A DNA stretch of 64,000 nucleotides. Origin: Ktedonobacter robiniae. Lineage in GTDB: Bacteria; Chloroflexota; Ktedonobacteria; Ktedonobacterales; Ktedonobacteraceae. Position 1 is the first letter of the stretch. Each line of letters begins with the position of its first letter. This document shows, piece by piece, positions 8,418 to 17,620 of this stretch. Where the stretch lies: positions 372,001 to 436,000 of the forward strand of contig NZ_BNJG01000002.1 of assembly GCF_016587375.1 (NCBI RefSeq), written 5' to 3'. The position numbers were made by a program, and so were the translations under genes. Below the pieces are notes generated by a model. The model worked only from the letters and a program-made list of their open reading frames with translations, ran no database searches and was not told the DNA's origin.

Positions 8418-10095
8418 CGCGTTTCAACCTGCTCCTCATTTCTTGCAGCCGCTTTTCGGTACGATCGAGCTTGTTTTTTTTGCTGAAGGCGATCAAGTCG
8501 CCCAGCATCTCATCAATGGATTCAGACCCGTGAATTCTCGGCAGGATGCGCTGTTTGCACTGCAGGTCAAAAGCGACCAGAGGATCGAGAAGCCCGCGAC
8601 TATTGGCAAGGTAAAGTTCTATCTCGCGGACGATACGGTAGCCCAGACCCATATTCACTTTCTTGAGGATCTTGTCTATTTCGACGATCTGGTTGCGATA
8701 ACGGGTATCGGGATGGCTAGCGCGATAGCTCTGCCAGGCGCGATTGGAAATGGGCAGCGGCAGCGGTTGACGAGAATCGCCTGGCTCTGGGATAGTGCTC
8801 AGGTCAACATTGAAAAACTCTATCGTGTTCGCACGATCGATCACCTTGTCGCTGATAGGCTGCGTCGTCTCATCGACATTGATCGTCCCAGTAAAGAGAA
8901 GGTTATCTGGCAGGCAAATCTCCGCGGGCGGGAGTCTGAGCCGTGCATTCTTCTTCTGGCCGCGGTATTGCTCTTGCAATTGGGCGAATGCCCGTTGGCT
9001 CATCAGCTCAATACGCCGCTCTTTCTCGCTGTCCCCTTCCATGGCGCTAAGGAACTGCGAGAAGTAGTATTCGACATGTGCAAGGTTCATTTCATCGAGG
9101 CAGAGACTGTAAAGCTTTTTCTGATTGGCAATCGCGGCAAGGACAAATTCCACGGCAGGTTCTGTGATGTACTCTCCAGTGATCGTATTGAGATGACCCA
9201 ACAGGTACCGGTCATCGTTCCAATTGGGACGTACCGGGAGGCGCTTAAACGTGCCGTCTTGCCCCAGGGCCTCAGCGTAGAGTTGGGCAAGCTTCGATTT
9301 GCCTGTTCCCGAAAGTCCGGCCAGGATAACGAAGGGGCGCGTCTTCAGGCAAATATGGTAGTTGTAGACAGTCTCATCATCAAAGGAATAGCCCTGCTTG
9401 CGAATGCGATCTTTGACATAATCTAAGACCTCAGTTTCTTCAAAGAGCGCTTCGTCTTCCTCATCGGAGTCTATGACTTCAATCGTTTCTTCGTCATCAA
9501 CGTCACTATCCTCATCTACCACCTCCTCTGATTGCCCACCAGAGGCGAGCCTGGACAAAAGAGAGGATTGCATCGACTCAAACTGCGTGACCATTTTACT
9601 CAAGTTGGCATTGAGCACGTCAAGGCCTGCCAGTGTAAGTTCCCCTGGTTCATCTTTTTTTGGAGCATCGGCGCTGGATTCACGGATGAGGGACGCTTTA
9701 GGTTCACCTTCATTGAGGGGGTAGCCATCGAGATCACTCAGGGTGAAGGCATTCATCAGACTGACAATCCCTGAGACCTGTTGCCTGGTGAGTTGTGTAC
9801 CAGTAAACAACTCAAGTTCTGGTAACAGGACAGCAAGCGTTGCGAGCGGTAAACCATTCTGGTAAATATCATTCACACGTAACACCAGTGTTTGTGCCGA
9901 GCGGTTGATGCCCTCAATGCTGAATTCATAGGGGAGCAGATATTCTTCTTTAATCTGAAGCACGAACACACGCTCATCCACTTGAAATGATAGCAACCCA
10001 TCTGAGGAATAGCTAATCGTCAGTGTGTCATTGAATGGGTAAAAGTTTTTTATGGTAAGTGTTTCACTCTCGTCAGGATAAAGATAATAATTCAT
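8392..10095 (-). CDS. McrB-like AAA+ NTPase
   Basis: The start is placed at ATG 10095 (AGGCAAGG just upstream); TTG 10107 is possible. The C-terminal half carries the McrB motor: Walker A GLSGTGKSKL near residue 257, Walker B LCLDEMNLAHVEYYFSQF near residue 330, and TGTINVDETTQPISDKVIDRAN near residue 405, the sensor region in which McrB proteins keep the NxD-type signature. Between residues about 190 and 225 there is a very acidic linker (VVDEDSDVDDEETIEVIDSD). The N-terminal 180 residues should be the specificity domain but I cannot name it. A consensus promoter lies 75 bp upstream. Confidence 0.88.
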   Translation of the reverse strand: MNYYLYPDESETLTIKNFYPFNDTLTISYSSDGLLSFQVDERVFVLQIKEEYLLPYEFSIEGINRSAQTLVLRVNDIYQNGLPLATLAVLLPELELFTGTQLTRQQVSGIVSLMNAFTLSDLDGYPLNEGEPKASLIRESSADAPKKDEPGELTLAGLDVLNANLSKMVTQFESMQSSLLSRLASGGQSEEVVDEDSDVDDEETIEVIDSDEEDEALFEETEVLDYVKDRIRKQGYSFDDETVYNYHICLKTRPFVILAGLSGTGKSKLAQLYAEALGQDGTFKRLPVRPNWNDDRYLLGHLNTITGEYITEPAVEFVLAAIANQKKLYSLCLDEMNLAHVEYYFSQFLSAMEGDSEKERRIELMSQRAFAQLQEQYRGQKKNARLRLPPAEICLPDNLLFTGTINVDETTQPISDKVIDRANTIEFFNVDLSTIPEPGDSRQPLPLPISNRAWQSYRASHPDTRYRNQIVEIDKILKKVNMGLGYRIVREIELYLANSRGLLDPLVAFDLQCKQRILPRIHGSESIDEMLGDLIAFSKKNKLDRTEKRLQEMRSRLKRDGYTSFWR

Positions 10096-10169
10096 GCCTT
10101 GCCTCAATAATGACTGTCTTATTTCTTCTCTTCGAGCAGCTCATATTGCTTCTTTTCAGGTTGCCTACT

Positions 10170-10198
10170 ATTGTAGGGCCGCATTTAATGCTTGTCAA
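10170..10198 (-). promoter_or_regulatory. sigma70-type promoter for the McrB/McrC-like genes
   Basis: On the minus strand TTGACA (10198-10193) and TACAAT (10175-10170) are separated by exactly 17 bases. It points at the McrB-like start 75 bp away and is the only strong match in that gap. Confidence 0.7.
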
Positions 10199-10251
10199 GC
10201 AGCAAAAACTCACTCAGCATAGAAGAGAACAAATATTTTTCTTTATCGTGA

Positions 10252-10280
10252 TTGACTTATTTTTACACAAGATATAAAAT
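10252..10280 (+). promoter_or_regulatory. sigma70-type promoter of first modular gene
   Basis: TTGACT at 10252-10257, a 17-base spacer and TAAAAT at 10275-10280. The spacer ends in AAGATA, the same as in the copy at 12332-12360. It implies a leader of roughly 210 nt before the ATG at 10499. Confidence 0.65.
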
Positions 10281-10498
10281 CCCATCTATATGCCTGGATG
10301 AATGCAAATAAACACCTTCTGCCTTTGCCATATGAGTATTTCCGGCGATGCCGCTTGACTGAACAGCCTTTTAGAAGTATGCCGACAAGCAAGCGGCTAC
10401 ATTCAACATCCCACGTAAGAGGCATTCTCTATCATCAATACGCGATGGGGCATATTTCATATTTTTTAAGAAAAACTCACAATCTGGAGATCGCTGCT

Positions 10499-12184
10499 AT
10501 GCCCATTCATGATATTGAGGCGCTCAAGCGCGCGTATCTCGATTTCCGTCGCAACACAATGGCAAACTTCATTGTCGACATCCGCCGCACTCGTGCACAA
10601 CAGATCCGTGCTATGACCTCTGATCTGGAGGTTCTATCTGACATTGAGACCTTTGAACGGGAGATCTGGCAGCTAGAATCACGCACCTATTTACGCAGCA
10701 GTCGCCTGAAACTCCATATTTTCTCCCAATACTACGAGCAAGCGCAACTTCGCAAAGCCATGGCCGAACATCACCTGGCACTAAGCGATTTGCACAAAGC
10801 GTTGCATACCGGGGATCTCGAACTCCAGGGGAACTATACCTTCAGGCAAACTTCGGATATCTTCGCGCCTATGCTCAAAGAGCAAGACACTCGGTTCAAC
10901 CTGGTCAAGCAGGCTCTCCATCTCTTCAACAATACAGCACTCACTCCACGCCAAAAGGTAGAGCAGGCCTTAACCATGAAGGGCTTTGATGAGAACAACG
11001 CCACCGGTCTTGCAATGATCTTTCATCCTGAGGCCATCGGCATCGTCAATAGCATCACCAGGATACACTTACAACAGATGGGGCACACTATAGCAAGTCA
11101 GCAGACCTGGCAACAACTCCAAGACGTACTGTTCTCATTACATAGGTTACTCAGAACACGCGACTTCATCGAATTGGACGGGTTCCTCTATGTGTATGGC
11201 ACACAACTTACGCAACAAAACGGTTCTGCGCCTGCACACAGACAACAGATCACCAACCTTATGATTGAACATGAACAGCAAAACAAGCAGGGCAACACAT
11301 CTCTACCGGGAGTAGTTGCCATCAAAGAATCGTCCCAACCATATACTGAGCACAAATCATTTATGAGCTTAGATTGGGAAGGCATTGTCTGGACAGGTTG
11401 GCTCCCATTATCTAGCCCTGCTCTCCCCACTGGTCAAGGTATTTATCGAATTAGAGCGATTGAACGTGACGAGTTATTTTATATAGGATCAACGGGTCGC
11501 GATTTGCGTGGACGTATTGGGGATCTCTACCGTAACCTGGCAAAAGATAGTACACAAATGCCGTTCAACGATCCGCATACAGCAGCGCCATCACTCTGGG
11601 CATGGCAAAACGCAGAAGGCCTTCATTTTGAGTGTTCCGCAGCAACAGATACGACGCACCCAAATCTGGATATTCTTGTCCACTATCTCTTATGGAGATA
11701 TCGGGTAGAAACCGGTACTTCAACCCTTGCAAATCATGGCAGGTTTCATCCGTTGTATACAAAATCGGGTGATAGAAAAGCTGGGCGGAGAGGTGAACGT
11801 CTGCCAGAAGGGCAAAGGAACTTACATGGAGGACCAAGCTATCCCCCATTACTATTAACCGCCACCCCAGTTGAACAAACGTGGATGTGGCTGAACTGGA
11901 GCGAACTCTACTCATTCCATAGTAGAAACGAGGTTCCAACGTCGTATGGTATCTACAAAATAGTAGATAGTGATTCTGGTGAACTGCTCTTTATTGGCTC
12001 CGCAAAAAATCTACGCAGTGCCTTTCAAACACAGGCTCGCAAAAATTGGCAGTGTTCAGGTCCAGCCTTTGCCTACTCGCTTTTGCCAGATACCCTGCTT
12101 CCTCATCACATACACGAAATTGAAAATGATCTCTTAGGCGGCTATTTTGCATATGCCAAAGTAGCGCCAAAATTCCAAGGGTAA
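10499..12184 (+). CDS. modular protein: shared helical N-domain plus two GIY-YIG-like units
   Basis: The frame opens at 10298, but ATG 10499 after CTGGAGATCGCTGCT matches the start of the paralogue at 12580, giving 561 aa. Residues 1-260 form a helical domain shared with that paralogue, ending in a motif FDENNATGLAMIFHPEAIGI and LRTRDFIELDGFLYVYG. The C-terminal part holds two GIY-YIG-like segments: GIYRIRAIERDELFYIGSTG with RGRI following, and GIYKIVDSDSGELLFIGSAK followed by HEIENDLLGGYF. The first lacks an obvious catalytic glutamate where the second has one. A DNA-cutting or DNA-binding effector role is inferred from the fold and the neighbourhood. Confidence 0.68.
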   Translation: MPIHDIEALKRAYLDFRRNTMANFIVDIRRTRAQQIRAMTSDLEVLSDIETFEREIWQLESRTYLRSSRLKLHIFSQYYEQAQLRKAMAEHHLALSDLHKALHTGDLELQGNYTFRQTSDIFAPMLKEQDTRFNLVKQALHLFNNTALTPRQKVEQALTMKGFDENNATGLAMIFHPEAIGIVNSITRIHLQQMGHTIASQQTWQQLQDVLFSLHRLLRTRDFIELDGFLYVYGTQLTQQNGSAPAHRQQITNLMIEHEQQNKQGNTSLPGVVAIKESSQPYTEHKSFMSLDWEGIVWTGWLPLSSPALPTGQGIYRIRAIERDELFYIGSTGRDLRGRIGDLYRNLAKDSTQMPFNDPHTAAPSLWAWQNAEGLHFECSAATDTTHPNLDILVHYLLWRYRVETGTSTLANHGRFHPLYTKSGDRKAGRRGERLPEGQRNLHGGPSYPPLLLTATPVEQTWMWLNWSELYSFHSRNEVPTSYGIYKIVDSDSGELLFIGSAKNLRSAFQTQARKNWQCSGPAFAYSLLPDTLLPHHIHEIENDLLGGYFAYAKVAPKFQG

Positions 12185-12331
12185 AAGCAGGCAAAATAGC
12201 GGTGTGGAGATGGCTGAAGCTGTATCAGACGATGGGAAAGCATTACCAAAAGAATAGCAGACACCTAGAGAGTAGGGAAATCTGCAATAGGCAATATCAA
12301 ACCGGATTTGGATTAAAGGCTTAATATGCGA

Positions 12332-12360
12332 TTGACTTATATACATATAAGATATACAAT
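12332..12360 (+). promoter_or_regulatory. sigma70-type promoter of second modular gene
   Basis: TTGACT at 12332-12337, 17 bases, TACAAT at 12355-12360. Spacing and the AAGATA end of the spacer match the promoter at 10252-10280, so promoter and coding start were duplicated together. The rest of the two ~220-nt leaders differs. Confidence 0.65.
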
Positions 12361-12579
12361 CCGTGTATCTTCTTAGGCCAAGCAGAACCAACTGTAATTA
12401 TTAAATTTTGCGATACGATCATTTTCCACGACCCTACCTATTCTCATAGAGAAGCAAATGTGCCTGGAGTAGTATTCAATTCTGTGATAAAAAGAAATCT
12501 TTGCCATCCATAAACAAACGAAACACAGCACATCATATTTCTATGTAAAAACCAACAATTGAAGCTGGAGATTGCTGCT

Positions 12580-14061
12580 ATGCCCATTCATGATATTGAG
12601 GCGCTCAAGCGTGCTTACCTCGATTTCCGTCGCAACGCAATGGCAAACTTCATTGTCGACGTCCGCCGCACTCGTGCACAACAGATTCGCACCTTGACTA
12701 TTGATCCCGAAGCCCTACCAGACATTGAGACCTACGAACGCAAGATCTGGCGGCTTGAGTCACGCACCTATCTACGCAGCCGTCAAGTTAAATTGAATAT
12801 TTTCTCCAATTACTATGAGCAAACCCAGCTGCATAAAGCCATGGCCGAACATCACCTGACGCTGGACGAATTGCACAAAGCACTGCATACCGGAGACCTC
12901 GAACTCCAAGGGAATTACCACTTTGGGCAAACCTCGGCTATCTTTGCTCCCATGCTTAAAGAGCAACACACGCGCTTTCACCTGGTCAAGCAGGCGCTTC
13001 ATCACCTCAATAACCCGACCCTCACTCCGCGACAAAAGGTAGAGCAAGTCTTGAACACGAAGGGCTTCGGCGAGAACAACGCCACCGGGCTTGGTATGAT
13101 CTTCCATCCTGAGGACATCGGCATTATCAACGGAGCCACTAGGGAGCACTTACAGCATATGGGGCACACTGCTGCCAGTACGCAGTCCTGGCAGCAACTC
13201 CAGGATGTACTGCTCTCATTGCATAAGATACTCAGAACACGTGACTTTATCGAGTTGGACTGGTTCATCTACCTGTATGGCACCCAACTTATACAACAAC
13301 AAAACGGTTCTGGGTCTGCAATCGTAGACGAACCCATTAGTGGAAACGAAAGCCATTACGCCTTACTTGCTTTTTATTTACGGGAACGACCTCTTACGGA
13401 GAGTAAAGTTGCATTAACGTTTCAAGAGGTAGAAACTATTATTCGTGGTCAATTACCTTCATCAGCACGCCAGCATCGCTCCTGGTGGGCAAATGACTCT
13501 GTCGCCCACATCCAATCTCAGCAATGGCTTGATGCGGGCTGGCGCGTCTCCAGAATTAATATGTCTGAAGAAAAAATCATATTTTCACGTATTAAGAAAC
13601 GAGAAAGACAGCATATTGACTTTTTTAGTGAGCTTCTTCAGACATTACAAGAAAAACATCTTCCATACTACCGTCTCCCTTCTCCCGATGGTACACACTG
13701 GATGCGGTGGAGATGGATACCAGATAAAGGTGCCCCAGTTACCTGGCTTGATTTCTCCTTTACTCATTTTCATAGTTTTAGGGTGGAATTATATATTGAT
13801 ACTGGAGATAGGGAAAGAAACAAACTCATTTTCGATGCGCTTTATGAGCGTAGAGAAGAAATAAAAAAGGAGTTAGGAGAACTGGCAGAAGCATTGGAGT
13901 GGGATCGTATGGATGATAAACGAGCTTCCCGCATCGCCTTGTACCATTCAGGAGAAATTACAGATACGAAGTCAAACCTTACCGCATTACAAGAGTGGGC
14001 AACGGAAGCCATGAGCCATTTCCAACCAGTGATGACCAAGTTTCTTCACCCCATTCTATAA
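12580..14061 (+). CDS. modular protein: shared helical N-domain plus DUF7662-like and DUF4268-like domains
   Basis: ATG 12580 follows GCTGGAGATTGCTGCT, as in the paralogue; 493 aa. Residues 1-245 are closely similar to the gene at 10499, down to MPIHDIEALKRAYLDFRRN. After residue 260 the sequence departs completely: YALLAFYLRERPLTESKVAL and later SWWANDSVAHIQSQQWLDAG resemble DUF7662, and the last 150 residues (RQHIDFFSELLQTL, FRVELYIDTGDRERNKLIFD, ALQEWATEAMSHFQP) resemble DUF4268, a domain common in restriction-type proteins. Same N-terminal reader with a swapped C-terminus suggests a common trigger and different outputs. A strong terminator follows. Confidence 0.7.
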   Translation: MPIHDIEALKRAYLDFRRNAMANFIVDVRRTRAQQIRTLTIDPEALPDIETYERKIWRLESRTYLRSRQVKLNIFSNYYEQTQLHKAMAEHHLTLDELHKALHTGDLELQGNYHFGQTSAIFAPMLKEQHTRFHLVKQALHHLNNPTLTPRQKVEQVLNTKGFGENNATGLGMIFHPEDIGIINGATREHLQHMGHTAASTQSWQQLQDVLLSLHKILRTRDFIELDWFIYLYGTQLIQQQNGSGSAIVDEPISGNESHYALLAFYLRERPLTESKVALTFQEVETIIRGQLPSSARQHRSWWANDSVAHIQSQQWLDAGWRVSRINMSEEKIIFSRIKKRERQHIDFFSELLQTLQEKHLPYYRLPSPDGTHWMRWRWIPDKGAPVTWLDFSFTHFHSFRVELYIDTGDRERNKLIFDALYERREEIKKELGELAEALEWDRMDDKRASRIALYHSGEITDTKSNLTALQEWATEAMSHFQPVMTKFLHPIL

Positions 14062-14068
14062 AGATTTG

Positions 14069-14112
14069 ATTTTCCCAGCATATTCTCATGGAGGAGAATA
14101 TGCTGGGAAAAT
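14069..14112. terminator. strong stem-loop after the second modular gene
   Basis: Positions 14069-14087 and 14094-14112 form a perfect 19-bp stem with a 6-nt loop. The outer pairs are A-T/T-A, so each strand ends in a short T run. It begins 8 bp after the stop at 14061 and can serve both converging genes. Confidence 0.75.
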
Positions 14113-14179
14113 GGCCTTCATTTGCCAGCTTCTTGTGATTCAGTAGCAGGCCCGTTCAAGGCAAATTGAGAGATGGCTC

Positions 14180-14782
14180 TCAGTCCAAGATTGCTAGCGC
14201 TGAATTGGCCTGCTGAACAGAAAAGAGTTCGGCATCGTAAGACGCACCAACCCACTGGCGCAGACGTGTATGTTCAGGATGCTTGGGATTCCTCAGTGCC
14301 TCAAGGAAAGAAGTGTATCCACTTATCCCACCGACATCCTCTGGAGGACATGCCCGCCCACCGGCGAGACAGCGAGGTGTCATCCAAAAAGAATCCTCAT
14401 TTCTGTTTTCATCTTGGAGATGCTCGATCTTTTCAATCGTAATCTGGTGTATCCAGCTATCTCCCAGATCATATTCATAGGTCAACTTCAGCCACTCGGC
14501 CCAGACGGTTGCATCAAGTTTTGTGCGTCGGCTATCCCTGATGCGCATATCTGCATTATCCCAATCAGGATCAGGAAGACCATACACCATTGTTTTCTTA
14601 TTGATGGTTAACCTGAACAAGTAGAGATGGGAGTTCTCCCACCCCATGACTACCTGAAGCATTTTATGGAGGGTGTGTAGACTGATAGCACCAGGCACCA
14701 CCATTTGGCGCCAAATAGGTGGCTCAATGCCGGTCAACTGAATATGCAGATAAAAGCGGCTCTCTGACTGATATCTTCCCAA
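14180..14782 (-). CDS. plasmid pRiA4b ORF-3 family protein
   Basis: The TTG start at 14782 is supported by GAGGAG six bases upstream; 200 aa. The family signature is clear: FYLHIQLTGIEPPIWRQMVV at residues 10-29, LHTLHKMLQVVMGWENSHLYLF, then YEYDLGDSWIHQITIE and CLAGGRACPPEDVGG. The biochemical role of this family is not known; it is common on plasmids and islands. It converges with the modular gene upstream, sharing the terminator. Confidence 0.9.
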   Translation of the reverse strand: MGRYQSESRFYLHIQLTGIEPPIWRQMVVPGAISLHTLHKMLQVVMGWENSHLYLFRLTINKKTMVYGLPDPDWDNADMRIRDSRRTKLDATVWAEWLKLTYEYDLGDSWIHQITIEKIEHLQDENRNEDSFWMTPRCLAGGRACPPEDVGGISGYTSFLEALRNPKHPEHTRLRQWVGASYDAELFSVQQANSALAILD

Positions 14783-14910
14783 ATGCGTCTCCTCTTCTAC
14801 GTCTGCTGTTTCCTAATAAATCAGATTAAGTGCAGATAAATCAAGAAAGCCAAAAATCCCAAAAACTGCCAAGTGAATTCCTTTTAACAAATTTGCCCTG
14901 TCAACGTACT

Positions 14911-15069
14911 GGTAGTACTCCCTTAACTGGTGGAGGGACATACAACCCCCTTGCTTCGTTTCCGCAAGGAGCGAGAGGGTGGAGGTCCCGTTTTCTGGCC
15001 CGCCTTTTCCAGGGTTGGAGGTCGCCCTCGTCGTCTTGGAGGAACCCAGGCCGGGGGAGCCACGCGAAA
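14911..15069 (-). repeat. 159-bp remnant of the right end of the IS1-like element
   Basis: This stretch is an inverted copy of 18724-18882 with three differences by eye. It contains the last ~48 codons of the IS1-like transposase and the terminal inverted repeat. Nothing else of that copy remains. It ends 12 bp from the stop of the GNAT gene. The remaining 14783-14910 shows nothing. Confidence 0.85.
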
Positions 15070-15081
15070 CCAGACCACTTA

Positions 15082-15963
15082 TTAACCCAAGAAGTCATAC
15101 TCGTGAAAGTCGCAAACGGGTCGGTAACCCACCTGCCGGTAAATGCTATTGGAAGTAGCATTGGCGAGATCGGTAAACAGACTGCACCGTTCCCAACCGC
15201 TGTCAAGTAACTGCTGGCTAAGCGCAGCAACACCACGTGAGGCGTAGCCATGACCCCGCAGTTCTGGCGGGGTGTAGACGGGAGCAATGCTGATAACTCG
15301 CGAGATCGGACGCGTCGTACCTATCAGTGAGACAGTCGTCCCATCAGGCAGTACCCAAAGATAAATTTCCCCATTGCCGATACGTACGCTGGCCCAGGAA
15401 GCTGCCTCCTCATCACTCGGAGTAGTCTGCAATGCCTCTTGCTGAAAAGCCTTCCCCCAGCTCGTAACCAGATCGCTATCGTCTGGAGTAGCGATACGCA
15501 GCGAGCCTGGTCCGGGTCGGGGAGCAGTGACTCGCGTCAACTCAAAGAGCCGCTCGCGTGTTCTCAGGTGAGCTACCTGACCGGTCAGGCTGGTCCAGGT
15601 CTGGGTAAAGAGGTCGGAGAGGGACGCTGGCCCCATCACCCCCGGAACTGACCACTCCTGATCGCGCAGATTGTGGATGAGCGATGCGGGGGCCTCGCCA
15701 AAGCCATCTCCTTGATTACTAGTGACAATCAGCCTGAAAGGAGGCGTCATTACCGCCGCCATGATCAACTGCCCCGTCTCTTCTACCGTCGCCAGATAGG
15801 GCAGACTTTTGATACGATCCGGAAACTGCTGTAAACGCAGCGCGATACCCAGAGGTAAGCCGTTCAATACCTCATTCCGTTCCATTTCGGCTCGTGCCCG
15901 TGCCAGAAAATCGCTGGCCTGGACGTACGTTGTAATGATCACTGCTTTGTCCTCCTTTAGCAT
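15082..15963 (-). CDS. GNAT family N-acetyltransferase
   Basis: The 293-aa protein starts at ATG 15963. The N-terminal ~150 residues are a long predomain as in two-part GNAT proteins; the C-terminal half has the acetyl-CoA binding fold: ISIAPVYTPPELRGHGYASRGVAALSQ, with the RGxGxA loop around residue 235, then CSLFTDLANATSNSIYRQVGY, where the final Tyr-rich turn is typical. Substrate unknown. The gene lies between the 159-bp relic on one side and the complete IS1-like end on the other, so it may once have been carried as a composite unit. Confidence 0.85.
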   Translation of the reverse strand: MLKEDKAVIITTYVQASDFLARARAEMERNEVLNGLPLGIALRLQQFPDRIKSLPYLATVEETGQLIMAAVMTPPFRLIVTSNQGDGFGEAPASLIHNLRDQEWSVPGVMGPASLSDLFTQTWTSLTGQVAHLRTRERLFELTRVTAPRPGPGSLRIATPDDSDLVTSWGKAFQQEALQTTPSDEEAASWASVRIGNGEIYLWVLPDGTTVSLIGTTRPISRVISIAPVYTPPELRGHGYASRGVAALSQQLLDSGWERCSLFTDLANATSNSIYRQVGYRPVCDFHEYDFLG

Positions 15964-16153
15964 TGCTACCTTGTGCCTGAAAAGTCTCTCACCCGTAGTT
16001 CTCCTGGTAGGGCTCTCTTAGCCGGCGGATGAAAAAGCGGCTGGATTTTGAAAAGAAGCATCCATCAGTACTCTGTAATATATGAAAAGCACGACATTAT
16101 TGAAAGATGCATCGCAGCTATTTTGCCCGAAGCAGCATGCCCCGTGCCGGGAC

Positions 16154-16381
16154 ACCACCAGGGATGAAAGAGGATATACTGGAGAGATCGCGGCCAGGTG
16201 AGAACGGACGCCCAGTTATGAACATGAGCGTGAGCCCGAAGCTGTCTCCAGGTACCCGTTTGCACCGCCAGTTGTCGCTCTTTTCCAGAAGCACGTAGAG
16301 GAATCTAACCTCACAGGCCGGGTACTTCCTGGTCGCTGATCGCTAACCATTGACCACAGCGTATCAGAAGGAGGAACCCTG
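16154..16381 (+). ncRNA. candidate bridge-RNA region of IS110
   Basis: The 228-nt untranslated left part of the IS110 element precedes the transposase. In IS110-group elements this segment encodes the bridge RNA whose loops base-pair with target and donor. I did not fold it; the call rests on position, on size and on the now precisely known ends. IS1111-type members place the RNA downstream instead. Confidence 0.35.
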
Positions 16382-17620
16382 ATGGAAGTCCTGTATCGAA
16401 GCTGTTGCGGGATTGATGTCCACAAACAATTTCTGGTGGCATGTTTGCTCGCTGTCGATGAGAAAGGGCAGCAACACAAAGAGCTGCGGCGCTTTTCGAC
16501 GATGACGAGTGAATTACTCTCGTGCGTTGACTGGCTGAAAACAGCGCGGTGCCAGGCCATCGCGATGGAGTCAACCGGGGTGTATTGGAAGTCCCCTTTC
16601 AACCTCATGGAAGGGCACTTTGAGCAGGTCATGATTGTCAATGCCGAACATCTCAAACGCGTTCCAGGTCGCAAAACCGATAAAAAGGATGCGGAGTGGA
16701 TCGCCGAACTCTTGCAGTTTGGGCTCCTCAAACCCAGCTTTATCCCGTCACCCCAACAACGAGAGCTTCGTGATCTGACCCGTCTGCGCACAACTCTGAT
16801 CGCCGAGCGAACCCGGCTGGTGAATCGGCTCCACAAAACGCTGGAAGATACCAATCTGAAGCTCTCGTCCGTGTTGACGGATATCATGGGGAAATCAGGA
16901 CAGCAGATTCTCTCGGCTCTCCTTCGCGGAGAGGAAGATCCAGCCGTGTTAGCAGATCTGGCTCTGGGACGTGCGATGAGCAAACGTGACGCGCTGGCAC
17001 AAGCACTGCGTGGACGCCTGAGGGACCATCACCGCCTCCTCTTGCAGGAACTGCTCTCCCTGATCGAGCGACATGATCGGGGAATTTCGCGCCTGGACAG
17101 GGAGATTGAGGAGCGCTTGCGCCCTCAGGAGGCGTTGATTCAGCGGCTCGATGCTATTCCTGGGTGTAGCCGTCGAATCATCGAAGTTCTCCTGGCTGAG
17201 ATAGGCTCGGATGTGTCTCCTTTTCCGGATGCCGCTCACCTCGCCTCCTGGGTGGGCATTTGTCCTGGCAATAACGAGAGTGGAGGCAAACGCAAAAGTG
17301 GACGCATTCGCAAAGGCAATCGCTGGATCAAAGCGATGCTGGTTCAAGCCGCCAATGCCGCCGCTCGAACCAAGCACAGCTATCTCTCGGCACAGTATCA
17401 TCAGATTGCTGCTCGTCGTGGCAACAAACGTGCTGTCGTGGCGGTGGCTCACAGCATTCTGGTCATCTACTATCACATGCTCACGACTGGTGAGCCCTAT
17501 CAGGAAAGAGGAGCAAACTACTTTTCGGAATTAGATCGCAAGCATGCTGAGCGACGGGCAACCAGGCAGCTTGAACGGTTGGGATATCAGGTGACGCTGA
17601 CCCCTACTCAGATCGCTTAA
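16382..17620 (+). CDS. IS110-family transposase (RuvC-like DEDD, serine C-domain)
   Basis: ATG 16382 follows GAAGGAGGAACCCTG; 412 aa. The DEDD_Tnp_IS110 domain is intact: CCGIDVHKQFLVACL with the first Asp near residue 11, AIAMESTGVYW near residue 62, and GRKTDKKDAEWIAELL near residue 100. The Transposase_20 part follows: IPGCSRRIIEVLLAEIG, LASWVGICPGNNESGGKRKS with the candidate catalytic serine, and GNRWIKAMLVQAANAA. Length is normal for the family. The gene appears intact and may be active. Confidence 0.95.
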   Translation: MEVLYRSCCGIDVHKQFLVACLLAVDEKGQQHKELRRFSTMTSELLSCVDWLKTARCQAIAMESTGVYWKSPFNLMEGHFEQVMIVNAEHLKRVPGRKTDKKDAEWIAELLQFGLLKPSFIPSPQQRELRDLTRLRTTLIAERTRLVNRLHKTLEDTNLKLSSVLTDIMGKSGQQILSALLRGEEDPAVLADLALGRAMSKRDALAQALRGRLRDHHRLLLQELLSLIERHDRGISRLDREIEERLRPQEALIQRLDAIPGCSRRIIEVLLAEIGSDVSPFPDAAHLASWVGICPGNNESGGKRKSGRIRKGNRWIKAMLVQAANAAARTKHSYLSAQYHQIAARRGNKRAVVAVAHSILVIYYHMLTTGEPYQERGANYFSELDRKHAERRATRQLERLGYQVTLTPTQIA

